From CAVZCC01 sp963773765 (lineage in GTDB: Bacteria; Actinomycetota; Acidimicrobiia; Acidimicrobiales; Microtrichaceae), in NCBI GenBank assembly GCA_963773765.1, contig CAVZCC010000001.1:558001-622000 (forward strand): a stretch of 64,000 bases of DNA, in the 5' to 3' direction. Made by a program: the position numbers and the translations under genes. Shown piece after piece: positions 35,541 to 44,182 of this stretch. Positions within the stretch are counted from its first letter, which is position 1; every line of letters starts with the position of its first letter. The notes beneath the pieces are model-generated. The model did no database searches, was not told where the DNA came from, and saw only the letters and a program-made list of their open reading frames with translations.

Positions 35541-37062
35541 TCAGGCCCGGGCCGGCCCGCGGGCCTGGTAGCGCCCTGCGGGCTGGCCGACCACGTTGCC
35601 GCCGTCCAGGATCCGGCTCCCCCGCAGCCACACGTCGTCGCACCCGGCCGGTCAGCTCGTGGCCCTCGAACGGCGTGTAGCCCTGGCTGGACGGTGACTC
35701 CTCCGCCCGCACCACGTAGGTGACGTCGGGGTCCAGCAGGACCACGTCGGCGTCGAAGCCGACCTCGAGGCTGCCCTTGCCCACCAGCCCGTAGCGCCGG
35801 GCCGGGTTGGTGCTCACCAACCGGGCCACCGCGGCGGGTGACAGACCCCGCCGGGTCCCTTCGCTGTACAGCCCGCTGAGCAGGTACTCGGTCCCGCCGA
35901 AGCCCGGACTTGGCCAGCCAGATGTCGTCGGGGTGCTCGGCGGACACCTTGGACTCCTGCCTTGCAGCAGGCGTGGTCGGACACCACCCAGTCGACGTCG
36001 CCGGCCAGCACGTGGCCCCACAGCGCCTCGACGTCCTCGCGGGGACGGATGGGCGGGTTCACCTTGCCGTACACGCCCGCCGGCGGTGTCGACGTCGGCC
36101 AGCAGGTGCCCGATGGTCACCTCGCGGCGGAAGTCGACGTGGGGGAACGCGCCGGCCATGCGCACCGCGGCGTCCATCGCCTTGGCCGAGGACAGGTGCA
36201 GCAGGTTGATGGTGGGCAGGTCGGTCTCGTGGGCCAGGTAGGAGGCGATCGTCACGGCCAGGCCCTCGGAGTGCGGCGGTCGGGCGGCGTGGTAGGCGTG
36301 CAGCCCGGTGAGCGAGCCGTCCTCCTCGACCAGCTTGGTGTAGGCCGCCATGATCTCGGCCGTCTCGCAGTGCAACGACAGGGAGATGGTGTCGGCGTGC
36401 TCGCGGGAACTGCTCCCGCGCCGCGGCGATCCCCCGCATGACGAACTCGAAGTGGGCCAGGTCGTAGCGCTCCCCCGGCGGCGTCATCAGGAACTCGGCC
36501 TGGTCCGACGACCGGCCGTGCAGGCCGTGCGCGCCGTAGAACATGAAGATCTTGAACGACGTCACCCCGAACCGCTCGATGAGCAGCGGGATCTCGTCGA
36601 TGTGGCTCGGCCTGCATGGGAGCCAGGTGGAAGGCGTAGTCCACGTGCGACCGGCCGTCGATCGAGGTCCAGCACCTGGGGGAAGAAGTCCGCGTAGCGG
36701 CCCGCCCTGGTTCAGGTAGTACTGCCCGGTCCGCATGTAGTTGAGGACCGTGGTGGTGCCCCCCACCGCGGCGGCCCGGCTCTCGGTCACCGCGTCCGTC
36801 GTCCAGCGGTTGGTAGATGCCCCATGTGCGTGTGGGCGTCGACCGAGCCCGGGAACGCCAGCAGACCTCCCGCGTCCACCACCTCGGTGGACGTGCCCAC
36901 GGCGGACGCGGCCAGGCCGGGCCCGAGGGCCGCCACCACGCCGTCACGCACCCCGATGTCCACGCCGGCGTCCGTGCGGTCCAGCTCCGGGCGCACCACG
37001 CGGGCGTTGGTGATGACCAGATCGAACGCTGCGCCTCCGTCGGCGCCGTCTGCCTGGGCCAT
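35541..37062 (-). CDS. Dihydropyrimidinase/hydantoinase-type amidohydrolase (many frameshifts)
   Basis: From ATG 37062. Assembled over about nine frame slips. Metal ligands of the cyclic amidohydrolase family: SVDAHTHMG (HxH), LSLHCETAEIM (His), INLLHLSSAKAMD (His) and WVVSDHACC (Asp). The segment usually carrying the carbamylated Lys reads SFKIFMFYGAHGLHG, with Gly where FMAYK is common, so the metal bridge may differ. The family hydrolyses cyclic diamides and imides (hydantoin, dihydropyrimidines, succinimide, maleimide) to half-amides. Follows the PrpD-type gene in the operon controlled by operator site 6. Frameshift density makes residue details approximate. Confidence 0.7.
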
Positions 37063-37063
37063 G

Positions 37064-38493
37064 TCAGCCCCTCCCGTCGGTGAGGTCGCGCAGCGGTGCC
37101 ATCACCGGGGCGACGGAGTCCAGCTCGGCCAGCCGGCCGACCGCGTCCACCACGGTCTTGGCCGCCACGTCGTCCAGCAGCCCCTCGACGTTGTCCGCGA
37201 ACTTGGTGGCGTGCTCGACCTCGTCCATCGGCGCGTCCGGTCCGCCGCGGTTGACCAGCACCTCCTCCACCAGGGTCCGGCCGTCCACGGTGTGCACGGT
37301 GAGCACGGCGGGGAACTGGTGGGGGTAGATCCGGTCGCAGCGCTCGTCGGCCCCCACCGTGATGCGGGCCATGAGCTGGCGGTGGCGCGGGGTCCCGGGC
37401 CCGCTCGTCGGAGAAGTCCGACAGGCCCAGCCCCAGCCCCGAGCCGCCCAGCAGGGCCGCGGCCACCGTGAAGGGGCCGGAGAACTGGGCCTGGTAGCCG
37501 GTCTCCGGCCGCTGCTTGTCCTCCAACGGCTCGCCGATGGTGCGCACGGTGGGCCCCGCCACACCCAGGTGGGCCGATGCCACGTCCTCGGCCCGGAGGC
37601 CCGCGGCCCGCAGCCGCAGCGCGGCGTCGATGGCGGCGTGGGTGAAGTGGTTGGCCGGGTACGGCTTGTAGAAGATGTCGGCCACGCACCAGTCCGTGCC
37701 CAGCCCGTCGGTCACGGCCTCGGCCCGCCACTCGTCGCGCAGCCAGGCCTGGAAGAAGCCGAAGCGGCCCTCCAGCGCGGTCGGCGCCCCGGTCAGGCCC
37801 CGGGCCACCAGCTGGGCCGCGTTCACGCCGGACTGGGCGGCCAGGCCGCAGTGGATGCGTTTGACCGTGCCGCCGGTCCGGTTGGCCTCGATGATCCCCG
37901 ACGCCATGGAACAGGCGACGGCCATGGCGTTGGCGGCCCGGTCCGCGTCGCCCGGCGACACCAGGACCGACGCCGTCGCCGCAGCCCCGATGGCACCGCA
38001 GATCGACGTGGCGTGCTGGCCGTGCTCGAAGTACGCCGACTGGCCGCCTCCGGCCGCGGTCTCGTCGTAGCCGGCCATGCCCAGGCGGACCGTGATCTCC
38101 AGCCCGGCCGCGATCGCGGCCAGGACGGCCGCCCCGTCGGCGCCTGAGTGCTCCGCCGCGGCCAGCGCGGCGGGCACCACGGGGGCCGACGGGTGCAGGA
38201 TCGACGGGAGGTGGGTGTCGTCGTAGTCCAGGCTGTGGGCCAGCACGCCGTTCGCGAACGCGGCCAGCGGCGCCGGCAGGCGGGTCTCCAGCCCGACCGC
38301 GGAGGCGTGCGGCGCCCCGCCCTGGTCGGACACGAAGCCGAGCACGCCGGCGGATGTGTCCAGTTCCGTGGCCCGGACGCAGATGCCCAGGACGTCCAGC
38401 ACCCGTTGCGGGACGGAGGCCACCACGTCGCCGGGGAGGCCGGACGCGCTGAGCCCCGCGGCCATGGACGCCGAGGGCGCCGACCAGCGTCAT
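37064..38493 (-). CDS. MmgE/PrpD-family protein (frameshifted)
   Basis: About 475 residues. The ATG at 38493 overlaps the previous stop (ATGA), but the family N-terminus (LSASGLPGDVVASVPQRVLD) is in the frame starting at 38465, so there is one slip near 38,470. A second is near 37,390. Family motifs: HSLDYDDTH, HPSAPVVPAALAAAEHSGAD, GVNAAQLVARGLTGA and FYKPYPANHFTHAAIDAAL. Members dehydrate or hydrate methylcitrate-, aconitate- or citramalate-like acids, and one type isomerises. A hydratase step on an alkylmaleate/fumarate would fit the pathway idea (inference). Confidence 0.8.
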
Positions 38494-39354
38494 GTGGCGA
38501 CCAGCGCCAGGGGACGGACCGGCGAGCCGGTCGCACCCACCAGGTTCAGCGGCGTCATCACGAACAGGAACTCGTGCACGGCGTCGGCGGCCAGGACCTC
38601 CAGGTCCATGGTCTCGATGATGTTGACCCCGGACTCCACCAGCAGGACGCGGTGCGCCGGCAGCAGGGCGTGGCCCGCGCCGGGGACGATGCGCTCGAAC
38701 GCGATGGTGTCCGCGCCGACGGCGCGGGGCGAGTGCGCCGCCAGCCACCGCGCCCCCTCCTCCGCCACACCGGGCACGCCGGACTGCGCGCCGACGTAGG
38801 CCGCCCCGCTGCCCCACCGGCTGCCCCAGCCGGAACGGACCAGGACGACCTCGCCGGGTCCGGGCACGGTGCCCTGCCGCTGCACGGCCCGATCCAGGTC
38901 CGCAGCGGTGATCTCCTGGCCCGGAGCGCAGCACTCCACGCCCGAGCGCGGCGGGCACGTCCAACAGGACGCCCCGGCACACCACGGGGCGGATGGTGTC
39001 CACGCCGTGGGTGTTGAGCCGACCGCCCCGCTGGGTCTCCTCCGCGGAGACGCCGCCGTAGAGCTCGCCGCAGTGGGACACGTGGCCCAGGGCATCCACG
39101 TGGGTGCCCACGTGGGTCCCGGTCACGAGCAGGTCGTTGGCCGCGGATCCGCCGTCGTCGCGGACCATGTCGCCGTGGCGGCGGGGCATGGTGAGGCGGA
39201 ACTGGGGGTGGTTGGGCGACTGGGGCATGCCCACCTCCATCGGGCGGGCCAGGTCGTAGACCCGGACCCCCGCGCCCAGCGCGGCCAGAAGGGCGTCATG
39301 GCGATCCGACACCGCTGCAGTCTGGGCCATCGGTGCCTCCGGAGTGGTGGTCAT
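38490..39354 (-). CDS. Cyclase-family metal hydrolase (kynurenine formamidase-like; one frameshift)
   Basis: About 288 residues from ATG 39354, overlapping the CoA-transferase stop (ATGA). Metal motif TGTHVGTHVDALGHV (HxGTHxDxxxH) defines the cyclase/formamidase family, with VRSGWGSRWGS and a late PLNLVGATGSPVRPLAL. The frame slips near 38,945. Family members hydrolyse N-formyl or cyclic amides and lactones (kynurenine formamidase, isatin hydrolase). In an operon with the dihydropyrimidinase-type enzyme it may act on an amide or formamide formed from a ring. Confidence 0.78.
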
Positions 39355-40592
39355 CGGAGCACTCCTCGTTCCCGCAGCTCGCGGATCCGGTCGGGGTCGA
39401 TGCCGGCGTCGGCCAGCACCGCGTCGGTGTCGGGGCCGATCGTGGACGGTCCGGTGGAACGGATGGCGCCGGGCGTGTCGGCCATGCGCCAGAGCACGTT
39501 CTGCATGCGCATGGGCCCCAGGTCGGGGTCCTCCACGACGGGCAGCATGTCCATGGCCTCCACCTGGGGGTCCGCCAGGAGGTCCGCCGCGGTGTACACG
39601 GGGGCGACCGCGGCGTCGGCCCGCTCGAAGGCCTCCACCACCTCGGCCCGGGTGCGGGCGCCCACCCACTCGGCCACGTAGCCGTCCAGCAGGTCCACAT
39701 GGGCGGCCCGGCCGTGGGCGGAGGCGAACCATTCCTGGTCGATCACCTCCGGGTGGCCGACCAGGCGCAGGACCCGCTCCGCGACGGACGTGGCCGAGGT
39801 CGACAACGCCAGCCAGTGGCCGTCGGAGGTGCGGTAGGTGTTCCGGGGCGCGTTGGAGGAGGAGCGGTTCCCGGTCCGGGCCTGCAACTCGCCCAGTTGG
39901 TCGTACACCGTGGGCCCCGGCCCCACCGCGCACATGATCGGCTCCAACAGCGAGACGTCGAGCTCCTGGCCCCGGCCGGAGCCGCCCGGACGGTCCCGGT
40001 GCCACAGGGCGGTCATGACCGCGGCCACGACCGTGATGCCGGCGATCGAGTCGGCCAGGCCCATGGACGGCAGCGTGGGCGGGCCGTCGGGCTCGCCCGT
40101 CACGGCTGCGAACCCGCTCATGGCCTCGGCCAGGGTGCCGAAGCCGGGCCGGTCCCGGTAGGGGCCGTCCTGGCCGAACCCGGTGACCCGGGCCAGCACC
40201 AGCCGGGGGTTGCGGGCGTGCAGCGTGTCCCACCCCACGCCCCACTTCTCCAGCGTGCCGGGCCGGAAGTTCTCCACCACGACATCGGCCGTGTCGGCCA
40301 GGCGGAGGAACACCTCGGCCCCGTCCGGGTCACCGAGGTACAGCCCGATGTGGCGCTTGTTCCGGCTGACGGACTTCCACCACAGGCCCTGGCCGTCCTT
40401 CTGGCGGCCGTGTGTCCGGAAGGAGTCGCCCCTGCCCGGGTGCTCGACCTTGATGACGTCGGCGCCGTAGTCGCCCAGGATCTGGCAGCTCAGCGGTCCG
40501 GCCAGCACCGTGGAGACGTCGAGGACGCGCAGGCCGGCCAGGGGCCCGTCGGCCACCGCTCCCGTTCCCTGCGCTGGTGTTCCTTCCCCCAC
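39351..40592 (-). CDS. Family III CoA-transferase (CaiB/BaiF), copy 2
   Basis: 413 residues from GTG 40592. Motifs: VLDVSTVLAGPLSCQILGDY, GADVIKVEHPGRGDSFRTHG, VVENFRPGTLEKWG and GFGQDGPYRDRPGFG; the family catalytic Asp is in MGLADSIAGITV. Similar to copy 1 but clearly diverged. First gene of the operon CoA-transferase - cyclase - PrpD - amidohydrolase, whose promoter carries operator site 6. Probably activates a pathway acid with CoA. Confidence 0.88.
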   Translation of the reverse strand: MGEGTPAQGTGAVADGPLAGLRVLDVSTVLAGPLSCQILGDYGADVIKVEHPGRGDSFRTHGRQKDGQGLWWKSVSRNKRHIGLYLGDPDGAEVFLRLADTADVVVENFRPGTLEKWGVGWDTLHARNPRLVLARVTGFGQDGPYRDRPGFGTLAEAMSGFAAVTGEPDGPPTLPSMGLADSIAGITVVAAVMTALWHRDRPGGSGRGQELDVSLLEPIMCAVGPGPTVYDQLGELQARTGNRSSSNAPRNTYRTSDGHWLALSTSATSVAERVLRLVGHPEVIDQEWFASAHGRAAHVDLLDGYVAEWVGARTRAEVVEAFERADAAVAPVYTAADLLADPQVEAMDMLPVVEDPDLGPMRMQNVLWRMADTPGAIRSTGPSTIGPDTDAVLADAGIDPDRIRELRERGVLR

Positions 40593-40608
40593 GGCCCTGT
40601 CCCCTTGT

Positions 40609-40635
40609 GTTCCCCTCAGTGGAACACTATTTCGT
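40609..40635. promoter_or_regulatory. IclR-type operator, site 6
   Basis: Half-sites GTTCCCC and GTGGAAC with TCA spacer, third half-site ATTTCGT. Lies 17 bases upstream of the CoA-transferase copy 2 start, on the minus-strand side of the divergent promoter region shared with the IclR gene. Confidence 0.65.
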
Positions 40636-40715
40636 TTGCGGATCCAGCGCAGTGTCTACCCCGCCCTCGCCGAGAAGCCGCAAGCCGCCCCATCACGACG
40701 GTACAGTGCCAAGGA

Positions 40716-40742
40716 GTTCCGCTGGGCGGAACAGTTCCGGCC
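40716..40742. promoter_or_regulatory. IclR-type operator, site 7 (autoregulation)
   Basis: Half-sites GTTCCGC and GCGGAAC with TGG spacer, identical to site 4, followed by AGTTCCGG. Lies 71 bases upstream of the IclR gene, consistent with autoregulation. Confidence 0.7.
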
Positions 40743-40802
40743 GAAAGGGGCCGGGACGGAACGATCGGGTCGGCGACCACGGGTCGCCAGGGAAGGAACC
40801 GT

Positions 40803-41600
40803 GTGGCTCAGGACTCCGGAGACGCCGCCGAACCGACGGCCGGGCGCAGCGTCACCACCATCGAACGTGCCGTCGACGTGCTGTTCCTGTTCGCGGAGAG
40901 CTCCCAGCCCACGCTGGGGGTGACCGAGATCGCCAACTCGCTCGACATCTCCAAGGCGGTGGTGCACCGCATCCTGACGTCCCTGCGGGACCGGGACCTG
41001 GTCATGCTGGACGCCGAGAACCGCCGCTACGCACTGGGTCCTGCCGTGCTCCGCCTGGCCGACGCCTACCGCGACCGCATCGACCTGCGCCTCCTGGCCC
41101 AGGACACCATGCGCAAGCTGTCGGCGCAGACCGACGAGACCGCGACCCTGTCCATCCGCAGCGGGGACCAGCGGATCTACGTGGACAAGGTGACCCCGGA
41201 CCGGGAGGTCCGCATGACGGTGCAGCTCGGCCGTCCCTACCCCCTCCACGCCGGCGCCTCGTCCAAGGCGTTCCTGGCCTTCCTCCCCGAGGAGGAGCGG
41301 GAGGACTACCTCACCCGCGCCGTGCTGGACCCGCTGACCGACAACACCATCACCGACGTGGCCGTGCTGCGCCGGGAACTGGACCAGGTGCGCCAGCAGG
41401 GCTTCGCCGTCTCCATGGGGGAACGCCAGGCCGATGCCGCGTCCGTGGCCGCCCCCGTGTTCGACGCGGACGGCCCGGTGGCGGTCATCAGCGTCTCCGG
41501 TCCGATCCAGCGCTTCCGGGACGCCGTGGCCGAGACCGCCCTGGCGGTCACCGAGGCCACCAAGGAGCTGTCCGTCCGCCTGGGCCACCGGCCCCGCTGA
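40803..41600 (+). CDS. IclR-family transcriptional regulator
   Basis: 265 residues from GTG 40803 (GAAGGAA upstream). N-terminal winged helix: TTIERAVDVLFLFAESSQPT, GVTEIANSLDISKAVVHRIL (helix-turn-helix, residues 40-60). C-terminal effector domain: TATLSIRSGDQRIYVDKVTP, YPLHAGASSKAFLAFLP and the family end motif DADGPVAVISVSGP. IclR proteins bind small acids and act as repressors or activators. It is the only regulator gene in the 14-44 kb region, it carries operator site 7 in its own promoter, and it is transcribed with the following aldehyde dehydrogenase. It is therefore the best candidate for the factor reading the repeated operator. Confidence 0.9.
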   Translation: MAQDSGDAAEPTAGRSVTTIERAVDVLFLFAESSQPTLGVTEIANSLDISKAVVHRILTSLRDRDLVMLDAENRRYALGPAVLRLADAYRDRIDLRLLAQDTMRKLSAQTDETATLSIRSGDQRIYVDKVTPDREVRMTVQLGRPYPLHAGASSKAFLAFLPEEEREDYLTRAVLDPLTDNTITDVAVLRRELDQVRQQGFAVSMGERQADAASVAAPVFDADGPVAVISVSGPIQRFRDAVAETALAVTEATKELSVRLGHRPR

Positions 41601-41603
41601 GCC

Positions 41604-43121
41604 GTGCCGGTCCCACCCACCGACGCCGCTCCGGTGGAGGTCAGCTCCTTCGCCGGGGGGAGCGACGTCGGTTCCGGATGGATCGAGCGGGTCAACCCCG
41701 CCCACACCGACCGGGTGGTCGGCCGGGCCCGCACCGTGGACGCGGCTGCCGCGGCCGAGGCCATCGACGGGGCCCACCGCGCCTTCGGGACCTGGCGGAC
41801 GGTGCCGGTGGCGGAACGGGTCCGGCTCCTGCGCGTCGCGGCGGACGCCGTGGCCGCCACCGCTGAGGGCCTCGGCCCGCTCCTGGCCCGGGAGCTGGGC
41901 AAGGTCGTGGCGGACTGCCGGGGCGAGATGGGCTTCGCCGCCGGCTGCCTGCGGGCCACCGCGGAGGCCGCCGGACCGATGTGCGCCGAGGTGGAGGTGG
42001 ACGACGACGCCGGGCGCCTGGTCGTCACCCGGGAACCGTTCGGGGTGGTGGTGGCCATCGTGCCGTGGAACGCGCCGCTCATCCTGTCCATCCTGAAGGT
42101 GGCCCCCGCCCTGGCCGCCGGGAACACCGTGGTGGTCAAGCCCTCGCCCCTGGCACCCCTCGCGGTGACGCTGGCGTTGCGGGCCATCGCGGACACCCTT
42201 CCCCCCGGCGTCCTCAACGTGGTCCACGGCGACGCCGAGGTGGGCCAGGCCGTGGTGTCGCACCCGCTCACGCGCAAGATCGCCTTCACCGGCGGCGAGC
42301 CCACCGCGGTGTCCGTCGCCCGGGCCGCGGCCGTCGCCGTCACCCCGCTGGTGCTGGAGCTGGGCGGGAACGACGCCGCGGTCTTCCTGGACGACGTCCA
42401 CCTGTCCCCCGGCCTCATGGAGCGCGCCGTGTTCGGCACCTTCCTGACGTCGGGGCAGGTCTGCATGGCGGCCAAGCGCCTGTACGTCCCCCGGCCCATG
42501 CTGGACGACTTCGTGGCCGCCTACCGGGAGGCGGCGGACCGCATCCTGGTGGTGGGTGACCCGCTGGACCCCGACGTCACCATGGGCCCCATGGTGTCCG
42601 GGGCCCAGCGGGAGCGGGTCTGGACCCTGGTGGACGATGCCCGGGACCGGGGTGCCACCGTCCATGACCTGGGCCGGGTCGCCCACGGCACGGACCTGGA
42701 CCGGGGCTGGTACCTCCGGCCCCACCTGGTGGTCGGGCTGGACGACGACGCACCGCTGGTGCGCGAGGAGCAGTTCGGCCCGGCGGTGCCGGTGCTGGCC
42801 TACGACGACGTCGACGAGGCCGTGGCCCGGGCCAACGACAGCGAGTTCGGGCTGGCCTCCTCGGTGTGGTCGGCGGACGAGGACCGCGCCTTCGCCGTGG
42901 CCCGGCACCTGGAGGCTGGCATGACCTTCGTCAACTGCCACAACCGGGCCGGCATGTCCCTGCGGGCGCCGTTCGGCGGCATGAAGCGGTCCGGGTACGG
43001 CCGGGAGTTCGGCGAGGCGGGCCTGGCCGAGTACCTCCAGACCCACGCCATCCACGCGCCCGCCTCGGTGCGCGAGGGCGGGACCGGCACACCGGCCAAC
43101 GCCTACCCCGGGCAGTCCTGA
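41604..43121 (+). CDS. Aldehyde dehydrogenase, second copy
   Basis: 505 residues from GTG 41604, three bases after the IclR stop. ALDH motifs: VVAIVPWNAPLILSILKVAP, IAFTGGEPTAV, catalytic Glu in LVLELGGND, catalytic Cys in TSGQVCMAAKRLYV and EEQFGPAVPVLAYD. Soluble NAD(P)-dependent oxidation of an aldehyde or semialdehyde. Diverged from the copy at 16224. Co-transcription with the regulator suggests its substrate is close to the inducer. Confidence 0.88.
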   Translation: MPVPPTDAAPVEVSSFAGGSDVGSGWIERVNPAHTDRVVGRARTVDAAAAAEAIDGAHRAFGTWRTVPVAERVRLLRVAADAVAATAEGLGPLLARELGKVVADCRGEMGFAAGCLRATAEAAGPMCAEVEVDDDAGRLVVTREPFGVVVAIVPWNAPLILSILKVAPALAAGNTVVVKPSPLAPLAVTLALRAIADTLPPGVLNVVHGDAEVGQAVVSHPLTRKIAFTGGEPTAVSVARAAAVAVTPLVLELGGNDAAVFLDDVHLSPGLMERAVFGTFLTSGQVCMAAKRLYVPRPMLDDFVAAYREAADRILVVGDPLDPDVTMGPMVSGAQRERVWTLVDDARDRGATVHDLGRVAHGTDLDRGWYLRPHLVVGLDDDAPLVREEQFGPAVPVLAYDDVDEAVARANDSEFGLASSVWSADEDRAFAVARHLEAGMTFVNCHNRAGMSLRAPFGGMKRSGYGREFGEAGLAEYLQTHAIHAPASVREGGTGTPANAYPGQS

Positions 43122-43167
43122 CCCCGGACGTGCGGGTCGGTCCTGACCTGCCCGCCGGGGCGTCGCC

Positions 43168-44061
43168 CTACTGGTAGCCCCGGTCGGCCATGTCGCCCAC
43201 GGAACGGGACCGGACCGGCTGTGGCAGCACCGGGGCCATGGTGTGCTCCAGGTGCTCACCCCAGTTGGTGGGGGTGCCGTGCATCTCGATGCGTCCGTCG
43301 TCGGTGTACCAGTCGACCAGGTCGCCGTCACAACGGACGAGCCACGTGCAGCCCACGTCGTCCGCCGCGGTGAAGTCCCCGTGGCGCACCAGGGCCGGCC
43401 GGAAGAAGTACGTGCCGGCCCACATGGTGCCGAAGTTGTACTCGAAGCCACCCTCCAGGCAGTACGCCTCCTCGTAGACGGGATGGTGGGCCAGGGGATG
43501 CTCACGCCAGCCGGGCTTGGCCTTGATGAGCCGGGAGTAGAACCCGGTGAGCTCGTCCCGGTGCAGCATCTTGATGAACAGGCCGGGCTGCGGCGTGCCG
43601 CCGAGGTCGAAGCGCATGGGGCTGCCGACCTCCACCGGGAGCCACTCCTCCTGCGCCGTGTGGTGCACCACCAGCACCTGGTCCGGTCGCACCGAGTCGA
43701 GGTCCGCGTCGGCGGGCTCGAAGGACCAGTCGCCGTACTCGCGGAACAGCAGGATCTCCGTGCCGGCGGCCACCGACAGCGGGGGTGTCCACACGCCGGT
43801 CGGCGCCATCCAGTAGCCGCCCTCGCCCAGGACCTCCTCCCCCAGGCGCACCTCACCTGCGAGCACGAACCACTCCGTCTCCGCACCGTGCACGCCGGCG
43901 GGCCGGGTCCAGTCGGTGCTGAAGCGGACCTTGGCCGACAGGGACCCGTCCTCCTCGTCGTAGGACAGGTTCCGCTGTTCGGCGGAGCCGGTGGCGTGGA
44001 CGAACTCGGCCTGATGCCAGATCAGGTCCTGCTCGTCGATGATCTCCACGTGCGGCCGCAT
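43168..44061 (-). CDS. Bicupin protein (DUF4437-like)
   Basis: 297 residues from ATG 44061 (GGGAG five bases upstream; a GTG at 44082 is less well placed). Two cupin-like halves: WTRPAGVHGAETEWFVLAGE with GGYWMAPTGVWTPP, and REHPLAHHPVYEEAYCLEGG with AGTYFFRPALVRHGDFTAAD. His/Glu residues in both halves could bind a metal. Possible dioxygenase, isomerase or sensor. Single gene below operator site 8, so likely in the same regulon. Confidence 0.65.
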   Translation of the reverse strand: MRPHVEIIDEQDLIWHQAEFVHATGSAEQRNLSYDEEDGSLSAKVRFSTDWTRPAGVHGAETEWFVLAGEVRLGEEVLGEGGYWMAPTGVWTPPLSVAAGTEILLFREYGDWSFEPADADLDSVRPDQVLVVHHTAQEEWLPVEVGSPMRFDLGGTPQPGLFIKMLHRDELTGFYSRLIKAKPGWREHPLAHHPVYEEAYCLEGGFEYNFGTMWAGTYFFRPALVRHGDFTAADDVGCTWLVRCDGDLVDWYTDDGRIEMHGTPTNWGEHLEHTMAPVLPQPVRSRSVGDMADRGYQ

Positions 44062-44120
44062 GTGCGCTCCCGGGGTTCCCACGGACCGACCCCCTTGCCG
44101 GCCCGCCCCGATCTTTGTTT

Positions 44121-44137
44121 ACGGAACGGTGTTCCGC
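44121..44137. promoter_or_regulatory. IclR-type operator, site 8 (two half-sites)
   Basis: ACGGAAC and GTTCCGC separated by GGT, matching the second and third half-sites of the other operators exactly in spacing. The first half-site is missing or displaced (GTTTAC just upstream). It is 60 bases upstream of the bicupin gene. Confidence 0.6.
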
Positions 44138-44182
44138 AACTCGTCCCGACCGGGCCGGTCGGCCCTGCCGGGGCCGGACCTG

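Noticed and set aside
37102..40245. A long minus-strand frame of about 1,050 codons
   Set aside because: It is out of frame with the cyclase, PrpD and CoA-transferase genes, whose family motifs lie in other frames; the Gly/Arg/Pro-rich product is a GC artefact.
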